A stretch of DNA of 5,269 nucleotides from Bacteroidia bacterium (lineage in GTDB: Bacteria > Bacteroidota > Bacteroidia > Bacteroidales > BM520): NCBI GenBank assembly GCA_009930445.1, contig RZYD01000187.1:1-5269 (forward strand), written 5' to 3'. Of this stretch, positions 1 to 4,891 are shown one piece after another. The position numbers were made by a program, and so were the translations under genes. Position 1 is the stretch's first letter. Every line of letters begins with the position of its first letter. Under the pieces are notes generated by a model. It did not search any database. It had not been told where the DNA came from and saw only the letters and a program-made list of their open reading frames with translations.

Positions 1-425
1 GCTGGTCTGAATATATAAACTTTTGCATGAATTTTCTTTTGGGGGTGTGCTCTAAGTTCAATTTTTCCACTAACTAAATCATCAATGAATTGTAAAATTC
101 CTTTTTCTGTAACTTCATCATAATTGGCTTCCTGAATATTTTTTATGATATCATAAAGGAAGTCAGCTTTTGTTTCATCGGGATTTTCAAGATAGAGTTG
201 TCCTTTGTCGTGATATTTCTTAATTAGTTGGTCAACATTAATACCAACAAGGATTCTGATGTTAGGAATTCTGTCGAGAAAAGCACGTACTTTAAAATAA
301 CCAGAAGTTCTGAAATAGCCAACCAAAGCATCAAAATGTCTGATACTTTCAATATTTGTAAATACTCCCTCAAACTTTTTGAGTAAACTATTATCGTTTT
401 GATTTGTAAAAAATTTAGTTGGCAT
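1..425 (-). CDS. PLD-like N-terminal domain of a probable defence-associated helicase (partial, C-terminus off the left edge)
   Basis: The reading frame is open from an ATG at 425-423 to the window edge, giving 141 codons. The protein begins MPTKFFTNQNDNSLLKKF. It contains HFDALVGYFRTSGYFKV (residues 30-46) and RIRILVG-like IRILVGINVDQLIKK (residues 56-70), and ends in KIHAKVYIF, where His133 and Lys135 match the start of a PLD HxK motif. From family knowledge, this pattern (a short strand with a GYF(R/x)xSG motif, then a conserved ILVG, then HAKVYIF) is typical of the N-terminal PLD-like domain of large proteins that continue into an SF2/SNF2 DEAD/DEAH helicase. Such proteins are often encoded with Eco57I-type methylases in restriction or phage-defence loci. 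The helicase part is inferred, because only the first PLD half is visible. The start overlaps the stop of the upstream regulator as TAATG, which points to translational coupling. A stand-alone PLD-family nuclease is the main alternative. The frame is AT-rich. Confidence 0.78.
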   Translation of the reverse strand, partial: MPTKFFTNQNDNSLLKKFEGVFTNIESIRHFDALVGYFRTSGYFKVRAFLDRIPNIRILVGINVDQLIKKYHDKGQLYLENPDETKADFLYDIIKNIQEANYDEVTEKGILQFIDDLVSGKIELRAHPQKKIHAKVYIFRP

Positions 426-724
426 TACTTCTTGTTCTTTTTTAATTGATTAATTACTTCGTCCAAACCATCTTCTAAATACTCCAATTTTCCATAATTA
501 GCATTTATACTGTCCGCTAAAAACCGAACTTGAAGTTCTTTGTAATTGATTTTCAGAATTTGGCTTAGTGGCTTCAAATAATCAATTGACATTGGTCTTT
601 CTCCACGTTCAACCTTGCTAAGAGTAGAAGTATCAACGTCAAGTTGGGCTGCAACTTTTCTAAGTGGAAAATTTCTTTCTTCTCTTAATCGTCTGATATA
701 TTCACCAAAAGTTTCTTTTGTCAT
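425..724 (-). CDS. XRE-family helix-turn-helix transcriptional regulator
   Basis: This is a 99-residue protein. Residues 6-64 form a Cro/C1-type HTH domain: FGEYIRRLREERN, then the helix-turn-helix PLRKVAAQLDVDTSTLSKVE (residues 20-39), then RGERPMSIDYLKPLSQIL. This domain binds operator DNA as a dimer. The C-terminal part (about 65-99) is charged, predicted helical and lysine-rich at the end, and may serve for dimerisation. I chose the ATG at 724-722 because the HTH starts right after it. A longer frame back to 871 adds 49 residues unlike any HTH protein, over DNA that reads better as a lipoprotein remnant in another frame. The stop overlaps the start of the PLD-domain gene, so the two are almost certainly co-transcribed, and the regulator probably controls that cassette as well as itself. 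The overlap and HTH are seen directly; the regulatory role is inferred. Confidence 0.92.
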   Translation of the reverse strand: MTKETFGEYIRRLREERNFPLRKVAAQLDVDTSTLSKVERGERPMSIDYLKPLSQILKINYKELQVRFLADSINANYGKLEYLEDGLDEVINQLKKNKK

Positions 725-740
725 TTGACTAATCTGTTTG

Positions 741-752
741 GACAATTTTGTC
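741..752. promoter_or_regulatory. Candidate operator: inverted repeat GACAA-TT-TTGTC
   Basis: This is a perfect 5-bp inverted repeat with a 2-bp centre. It extends imperfectly to about 9 bp per arm (TTTGGACAA against CTTTGACAA). It lies 17-28 bp before the regulator start and touches the TAnnTTTG-like box. Size and position suit a dimeric XRE repressor controlling its own promoter. No second copy was seen, so the assignment is inference. Confidence 0.3.
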
Positions 753-759
753 AAAGTTA
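752..759 (-). promoter_or_regulatory. Candidate Bacteroidota -7 box (TAACTTTG) for the regulator/PLD operon
   Basis: On the minus strand TAACTTTG matches the Bacteroidota -7 consensus TAnnTTTG at every fixed position. It lies 27 bp upstream of the ATG at 724 and would give a leader of roughly 20 nt. The matching -33 TTTG element is not present at the usual distance, so the call is tentative. A TTGACA-like string next to it (TTTGACAA) is not followed by a good -10. Confidence 0.33.
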
Positions 760-885
760 CATATAATTTTGTTTCCGGTTTTGTACAGTGTTGACCAACC
801 TGGAGCCGAAGCACAACTTGCCAATAACAGTGGTATGGCAAAGGCGATAATGTAATAGAATTCCTTTTCATATAAGATATTGTAT

Positions 886-919
886 ATCAGAGTTGAGAAC
901 AGGAAAACTCAACTCTGAT
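886..919 (+). terminator. Perfect 12-bp hairpin with T run, terminator-like on the plus strand
   Basis: ATCAGAGTTGAG (886-897) and CTCAACTCTGAT (908-919) pair perfectly around a 10-nt loop. Plus-strand bases 919-922 are TTTT, followed by more T-rich sequence, which suits an intrinsic terminator read on the plus strand. The minus-strand side lacks a T tract. No convincing plus-strand gene ends just upstream, so it could instead be a structured repeat or a weak bidirectional terminator for the minus-strand ankyrin gene. Confidence 0.4.
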
Positions 920-953
920 TTTAGTTAATTTGTATAAGGAATCTCCATATCGT

Positions 954-1007
954 AATTACTTGTTCAATTATCATACTGAAAACAATAAGTTCCCTGAACA
1001 AGTGATT
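954..1007. repeat. Inverted repeat, 13-bp arms with one mismatch, 28-nt spacer
   Basis: AATTACTTGTTCA (954-966) and TGAACAAGTGATT (995-1007) are complementary over 12 of 13 positions. The odd pair is T957 with G1004, which would be a G-U wobble in a plus-strand RNA but an A-C mismatch in a minus-strand RNA. The 28-nt spacer would make a large loop. The function is unknown; it may be the end of a small element or a structured RNA segment. Confidence 0.5.
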
Positions 1008-1147
1008 TCGCACATTCTTACCCGGTTGACGCTGATAACGAATAGCCAATAGCCAAAATTCAAAAAACTCAAGGTTGAATTCGTCAAACCAGATACGTGA
1101 TCCAACTGCATGGCTTAACGTTGTGTTGCCTTAATCAGGGCGCTCTA

Positions 1148-2656
1148 TTATAACTCCAGGCCTTTTTTTGCTCCCCGGGAAACGAGATAATCAGCAATGT
1201 CAGGCAATCTTTTTCGCAATGCTGCATCAAGGGCAGTCTCATTGTTTAGCTTATTCCTTACATTTAAATCGACTCCTTTCTCCACAAAATATTGAACAAA
1301 TTCATATTTCGTTTCCGCCTTTCCCAGGTTTATAACATAATGCAACAACGTATATCCAGCACTGTTTTTCGGATGGTCGTGAACCATAAGTCCTGCCCCA
1401 TTTTCCAACATATAATCAAAATCCTGCGTTTTACAATCGGTCTTAACAAGCCCCATTAGAAAAAAGGTGGGATCAGAAAAACGCCCTCCTTTACTGATAA
1501 GGTATTTTACATTCTCAAAATTGTTTCTCAGTTTCATGGCATCGATTTCCGTAACCTCCACTCCCTGGGTTAACAAATAATTCAGAAACCCCAATTGCTG
1601 CTGTTGGTCTTCAATTATTGATAATCGTCCGATAAAACGGTTTGCTTCAAACCCATTCACAATAAAAAGCTCCGCCATTTCCAACGATAGGTTATAAAGG
1701 TCTGTTTCTGAAAGTGCCAGGTCATTGAGGTTCTCCCCTTCAGCCAACAATTTTCTAATTAAATCAGGATAATTCTTTTGAACAGCCAGGGCTAAAACGC
1801 CATTTCTATCTGCCCCTTTTTCAATAAGATAAATCGATAACCCTTCGATATCACCCATATATTCAACCATTTGCAAATGCCCGGTAACCATATTCATTAA
1901 ACGAATAAGAAAATATTCGCCTTTTTCGTTTTGGGCATTAACATTTGCCCCTTTTTCCACTAAAAAACGTATGAATTCATTTCGTGGGTCAAAAGAAGTA
2001 TCATAACTGTAATCATTTAGTGCTGTGTGCAAAATTTTTCCGTCGCGTATTGATACGCCTTCTGCGATCAGATAATCGATAATTTGGCGGGCACCGTATT
2101 GTGCAGCGAGTTGTAAAAGGGCATCATCATAAGGCAGCTGGCCTTTATATTTTTTTAATTCCTCAACGGAATCTGCCTCAAAAATATCTTTAATAATTTT
2201 GTTTTTCATGGCAAGAACTTCATTCGTATAATCCATTCGAGGGCATTCATTCAGGTTGTCAGGTATTCGTTCATGGAACGCTTTCCCTTGGTCATCCACC
2301 TGAAAAACAGAGGCTTTTTTTTCAATTAAATAAGCCGTAACCTGATTTTTATCACAAAGATTCCCCGCGCCTTCTTCAGCCAAATGCAATAACAATACAT
2401 GATCCGAAACCACCGTTCTGACATCGGCTACATCGGCTAAATACTTCTTAAGCGCGTCCAGATCATGCTTCTTAATTGCATTAATAATCAGCTCTTCCTG
2501 ACTCATTGCCCGCTCTGCTATCGTCTCAGTCGTTTTTTCCTGTACTTTTTGTCGTACAATGTCCTTAACGGTGTTTTGGTTTAGAACCTTTGTCGGATTA
2601 CAGCTCCATAATCCGAAAATCACCATTGCAAATAACAATAAATTCCTCAATTTCAT
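1148..2656 (-). CDS. Ankyrin-repeat lipoprotein
   Basis: This is a complete 502-residue protein. The N-terminus MKLRNLLLFAMVIFGLWSC is a type II signal peptide with lipobox LWSC and lipidated Cys19, so the mature protein should be anchored to a membrane facing the periplasm or the cell surface. After a charged linker (about 20-55), the rest is a solenoid of degenerate ankyrin-type helix pairs. The clearest are around 177-206 (DDALLQLAAQYGARQIIDYL), 208-241 (ending FLVEKGANVNAQN), 272-310 (SIYLIEKGADRNG, then LALAVQKNYPDLIRKLLAEG), 353-390, 434-467 (YTLLHYVINLG to EKGVDLNVRN) and 472-502 (ETALDAALRKRLPDIADYLVSRGAKK). Ankyrin repeats bind partner proteins; no catalytic motif is seen. The start has only a weak purine stretch (GAGAGA) before it, usual for Bacteroidota. 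The gene stands alone on its strand, divergent from the kinase gene. The specific partner is unknown. Confidence 0.93.
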   Translation of the reverse strand: MKLRNLLLFAMVIFGLWSCNPTKVLNQNTVKDIVRQKVQEKTTETIAERAMSQEELIINAIKKHDLDALKKYLADVADVRTVVSDHVLLLHLAEEGAGNLCDKNQVTAYLIEKKASVFQVDDQGKAFHERIPDNLNECPRMDYTNEVLAMKNKIIKDIFEADSVEELKKYKGQLPYDDALLQLAAQYGARQIIDYLIAEGVSIRDGKILHTALNDYSYDTSFDPRNEFIRFLVEKGANVNAQNEKGEYFLIRLMNMVTGHLQMVEYMGDIEGLSIYLIEKGADRNGVLALAVQKNYPDLIRKLLAEGENLNDLALSETDLYNLSLEMAELFIVNGFEANRFIGRLSIIEDQQQQLGFLNYLLTQGVEVTEIDAMKLRNNFENVKYLISKGGRFSDPTFFLMGLVKTDCKTQDFDYMLENGAGLMVHDHPKNSAGYTLLHYVINLGKAETKYEFVQYFVEKGVDLNVRNKLNNETALDAALRKRLPDIADYLVSRGAKKGLEL

Positions 2657-2693
2657 GTTCTCTCAGTTTTATTCGTAATAATTTAGGTTGGGT

Positions 2694-2701
2694 TAAAGTT
2701 A
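2694..2701 (-). promoter_or_regulatory. Weak candidate -7 box (TAACTTTA) for the ankyrin gene
   Basis: On the minus strand TAACTTTA differs from TAnnTTTG only at the last base and sits 37 bp before the ATG at 2656. No TTTG -33 element stands at the proper distance. It resembles the box before the XRE regulator (TAACTTTG). Tentative. Confidence 0.2.
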
Positions 2702-2722
2702 GTTTTTAACGAAAAAATGTTC

Positions 2723-2746
2723 GTGTGGTCTACATTCTGACCCCAC
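2723..2746. repeat. Imperfect inverted repeat GTGTGGTC-(8 nt)-GACCCCAC
   Basis: Arms 2723-2730 and 2739-2746 are complementary at 7 of 8 positions around an 8-nt spacer. It is the most GC-rich patch of this part of the intergenic region. The TGGGGTCAGAATG-like string on the minus strand recalls the ends of some insertion sequences, but no transposase or second end is visible. It could also be a protein-binding site upstream of the ankyrin gene. Confidence 0.35.
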
Positions 2747-2863
2747 TGGTTTTCTGGTTGAACGGTACTTTTTTATTCCACTTGAAATTACAGCCTGCTT
2801 GCAGAATAGCACCGTCAAAAATACAGGTTTATTTTTAATTTTTAAAAAATCACATCAAAAACT

Positions 2864-2880
2864 ATCAATTATTAATTGAT
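2864..2880. promoter_or_regulatory. Perfect 8-bp palindrome ATCAATTA-T-TAATTGAT
   Basis: The arms 2864-2871 and 2873-2880 are exact reverse complements around a single base. It lies in an AT-rich tract almost midway between the two divergent starts, 208 bp from the ankyrin ATG and 248 bp from the kinase ATG. The symmetry suits a dimeric DNA-binding protein. AT-rich DNA produces such palindromes fairly easily, so a regulatory role is inference. Confidence 0.3.
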
Positions 2881-2912
2881 GTTAAAAAGTAAAAAATTCA
2901 AAATCGGAACCC

Positions 2913-3005
2913 ATGAATAAGCAACACAGAACCTGCCAACGAACAAACAAAGTCAGTGAAAACAGGTTTGTAAAGCTGCTGATCGAATCCGCCAACGATA
3001 TGTAG
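2913..3005 (+). CDS. Doubtful 30-codon ORF or gene fragment with a PAS-like end
   Basis: An ATG at 2913 opens 30 codons ending at TAG 3003-3005. The C-terminal part NRFVKLLIESANDM (residues 17-30) resembles the first helices of PAS domains in sensor kinases (pattern RFxxLxExAxDxI), and the block is less AT-rich than its flanks. An overlapping frame, open from 2960 to a TGA at about 3068, also looks helical and coding-like (KAADRIRQRYVEESDIVKKL) but has no start. The stretch may be the scrambled remnant of an older gene. Without homologs it may equally be chance. Confidence 0.15.
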   Translation: MNKQHRTCQRTNKVSENRFVKLLIESANDM

Positions 3006-3066
3006 AGGAATCTGATATTGTCAAAAAATTATTTATCAATACATTACAAAACCAATTTGTGCTTCT

Positions 3067-3150
3067 ATGAATTTTATAACCATCGCAGTTTTTTTGCTGA
3101 TTTTGTTATTTTTACAGAAAACTATTTATGAACAGGCTTACGTTAACTGA
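3067..3150 (+). CDS. Doubtful 27-codon hydrophobic ORF overlapping the kinase start
   Basis: An ATG at 3067 opens 27 codons ending at TGA 3148-3150, overlapping the kinase start in another frame by 23 bp. The peptide begins MNFITIAVFLLILLFLQKT, long enough to span a membrane once. The position would suit a leader peptide coupled to kinase translation. T-rich DNA codes for hydrophobic residues by default, and no ribosome binding site is evident, so this may be chance. Confidence 0.13.
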   Translation: MNFITIAVFLLILLFLQKTIYEQAYVN

Positions 3151-4891
3151 GAGATTAATCTTAAGTTTTCTGTTTATCGGCATCACTTCCGTAGCCATAG
3201 TTTCCGTATTTTCCTATACAACCACCCGTAAGGCACTGGTTGAACGCGCTTATGATCAGTTAACTTCGGTGCTCTATCATAAACAGGATGAATTGATTCA
3301 TTATTTCGATGACAGAATCAATGATTCCCGCGATATCAGCCTTAAAGTTGCTGACATCATGGCAAAGAAAGATTTCGGCACTGAAATGATCCCCTCTCTT
3401 TATGCAATTTTTCAGGAAAGTCCGAGGATCAGCAAGTACTTTTCAGAAATCATTGTTACACAGGGGAAAAATCAAATCCGGGTGAAAGCCGCGGGTGGGG
3501 GCCTCATGGGCCAAACAGAGACTGACGGGTTCGTGGAGGCAGGAAGAATACAGGATGATGCTTTTTCATACCCTTTTATAAAGGATTACATGCTACAAAA
3601 CAAGGTACTCGTTCCCCCGGAAATTAGCACAATATTCAATGCAACCCCTCAGGCAATTCGTGTGGATATGCGGCTACGGCAGGATCATCTTGGTGCAATA
3701 ATGGTAGAAAACAATCCATTGGAAGGGATGGGCGAATCAGGGGAGAGCTATTTGGTAGGAAAGGACAGATTAATGCGCTCCCCGTCGAGGTTTATCCCCG
3801 AAAGTATTCTGCAGGTCGCTGTGAACACCCCCGCCGTGCAAAACGCCTTTAACGGGATAAACGGACACCAAATAACCCTTGACTATCGGGGTGTTGAAGT
3901 ACTTAGCTGCTATAATAAGTTAAATCTTGATGGATTAGAATGGGCCATTCTGGCGGAAATGGACATTCAGGAAACAATCAGGCCGGCTTTACACGCCAAA
4001 TATCGAATCGTAGTAATTTCGATCCTCCTTGCGTTTTTGATTTTTCTCTTTGCCCTGATAATTTCCCGCAGGCTGACCTTGCCAATCAGAAACCTCACCA
4101 AAGCGGCAGAAGAAATTACAAGGGGAAAACCGATCGATCCTGTACAACAAGCCGGGAATGACGAGCTTGGTGCTTTGGTAACAACCTTTAATACCATGGC
4201 AGCACAGATCGAGCACCACAAAAGAAAAAGTAATGCAGAAAAATTCGGTCGGCTCCGGTCAATGATCGACGGCCAGGAAATGGAACGCAGAAGAATATCA
4301 AGAGAACTGCACGACGGGTTAGGGCAAAACCTCATTGCAATTAAAATGAAATTAAATACCATTGCCGACCTTCCGGAAAAAGAAAAAAGACATACCCTTG
4401 AAGAATTAAGTCGTTGGTTTGAAAAAACCATTGAAGAGATCCGAAGGATGAGTAACGATCTTATACCGGAAGAACTGGATTCCTTCGGTCTCATCAGAGC
4501 CACAGGCAACCTTTTGGTGACGGTGAGTGATGCCACGGGAATAGAAATAGAATATTCCCACACGGGAATAAAAACAATCCACGATAAAAAAACGAAAACT
4601 TATCTTTTCAGAATCATTCAGGAAGGGGTAAATAATGTAGTAAAACACGCATCGGCAACCAAACTAACCGTATCGTTGAATCGGGAAGCTCAACAGCTCA
4701 TCCTGCGTATCGGGGATAATGGATGTGGTTTGGATGAACACAGCAAAAGCCTTTCCGGAAACGGAATTCTGAACATGAAAGAACGAGCCAGCCTGCTGCA
4801 AGGCAGTTTCTCCATTGAATCGGATCCGAAAAACGGAACCCTAATAACCGTCACCGTACCGTGCCAAAATATAAACTATGAATCAGATTAA
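3128..4891 (+). CDS. Sensor histidine kinase (Cache-like sensor, HAMP, HisKA_3, HATPase_c)
   Basis: This is a complete 587-residue membrane kinase. A first membrane helix (about 9-29) and a second (about 293-313) enclose a periplasmic domain of some 260 residues. Its second half carries GESGESYLVGKDRLMRSPSR (202-221) and later LDYRGVEVLSCYN and LDGLEWAILAEMD (residues 251-279), patterns familiar from double Cache sensors. A HAMP linker follows (about 313-365, including LTLPIRNLTKAAEEI). The dimerisation/phosphotransfer domain is HisKA_3, with SRELHDGLGQ placing the phospho-accepting histidine at 395. The HDxxxQ arrangement (Asp396, Gln400) is the one linked to phosphatase activity in NarX-type kinases. 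The ATPase domain has the N box QEGVNNVVKHA (498-508), the G1 box DNGCG (530-534) and the G2 box GNGILNM (544-550). All key residues are present, so it should be active. The ligand is unknown. Its 3' end overlaps the response regulator gene. Confidence 0.96.
   Translation: MNRLTLTERLILSFLFIGITSVAIVSVFSYTTTRKALVERAYDQLTSVLYHKQDELIHYFDDRINDSRDISLKVADIMAKKDFGTEMIPSLYAIFQESPRISKYFSEIIVTQGKNQIRVKAAGGGLMGQTETDGFVEAGRIQDDAFSYPFIKDYMLQNKVLVPPEISTIFNATPQAIRVDMRLRQDHLGAIMVENNPLEGMGESGESYLVGKDRLMRSPSRFIPESILQVAVNTPAVQNAFNGINGHQITLDYRGVEVLSCYNKLNLDGLEWAILAEMDIQETIRPALHAKYRIVVISILLAFLIFLFALIISRRLTLPIRNLTKAAEEITRGKPIDPVQQAGNDELGALVTTFNTMAAQIEHHKRKSNAEKFGRLRSMIDGQEMERRRISRELHDGLGQNLIAIKMKLNTIADLPEKEKRHTLEELSRWFEKTIEEIRRMSNDLIPEELDSFGLIRATGNLLVTVSDATGIEIEYSHTGIKTIHDKKTKTYLFRIIQEGVNNVVKHASATKLTVSLNREAQQLILRIGDNGCGLDEHSKSLSGNGILNMKERASLLQGSFSIESDPKNGTLITVTVPCQNINYESD

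Larger units (their letters stand above)
729..871 (-). pseudogene. Possible remnant of a lipoprotein gene (signal peptide and first residues)
   Basis: On the minus strand one frame reads EFYYIIAFAIPLLLASCASA, then PGWSTLYKTGNKII and CNFDKIVQTD, and stops at a TAG (731-729), 4 bp before the regulator ATG. The string IIAFAIPLLLASC is a textbook lipoprotein signal: a hydrophobic core followed by the lipobox LASC. This frame has no ATG, GTG or TTG upstream before its preceding stop. An ATG AAA AGG at 871-863 is one base out of frame with it, so a single-base indel would restore an MK(R)-type start. I read this as the 5' end of a decayed or truncated lipoprotein gene, possibly cut when the regulator/PLD cassette arrived. 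It could also be a chance hydrophobic frame in T-rich DNA, or a sequencing error in a short real peptide gene. Confidence 0.32.
872..1147. other. Non-coding stretch between the ankyrin gene and the regulator region
   Basis: No gene is supported here. Besides the hairpins at 886-919 and 954-1007, there is a third weak inverted repeat (AATTCAA 1057-1063 with TTGAATT 1075-1081). There is also a short tandem duplication, AATAGCC AATAGCC, at 1041-1054. The sequence directly after the ankyrin stop (1081-1147, read on the minus strand) has no clear terminator hairpin. Three inverted repeats within 200 bp suggest a structured or once-mobile spacer, but no terminal repeats, transposase or target duplication are visible. 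Confidence 0.45.
2657..3127. other. Divergent intergenic region between the ankyrin and kinase genes
   Basis: This 471-bp region must carry the promoters of both divergent genes. It alternates between very AT-rich tracts (about 2820-2900 and 3010-3127) and a more balanced block (about 2900-3005). It contains an imperfect inverted repeat (2723-2746), a perfect AT-rich palindrome (2864-2880), an 8-bp direct repeat GCCAACGA (2935-2942 and 2991-2998) and two doubtful short ORFs. No tRNA, CRISPR array or full promoter consensus for the kinase was found. Confidence 0.5.

Noticed and set aside
782..856. Plus-strand peptide-like frame ending AQLANNSGMAKAIM
   Set aside because: It has no upstream start or continuation, and it is antisense to the more convincing lipoprotein-signal frame.
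725..871. N-terminal extension of the XRE regulator to an ATG at 871 (148 residues in all)
   Set aside because: The extra 49 residues are unlike HTH proteins, another frame of the same DNA reads as a lipoprotein signal, and the ATG at 724 sits right before the HTH with a -7-like box upstream.
1041..1054. Tandem AATAGCC repeat as a CRISPR or microsatellite array
   Set aside because: Only two 7-bp copies exist, with no spacers and no further repeats.
1113..1130. Integron attC-like core (GCTTAAC, fitting RYYYAAC)
   Set aside because: No partner GTTRRRY box or inner boxes at attC spacing could be found on either side, and no integrase or cassette array is visible.
3056..3105. Promoter for the kinase made from TTTG (3056) and TGATTTTG (3098)
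   Set aside because: The gap of 38 bp is far longer than the usual spacing of about 19-21 bp, and the -7 match is imperfect.
3940..4648. Other open frames inside the kinase gene, on both strands (up to 198 codons)
   Set aside because: They lie wholly within a well-supported kinase reading frame that keeps every conserved motif, and their translations show no domain.
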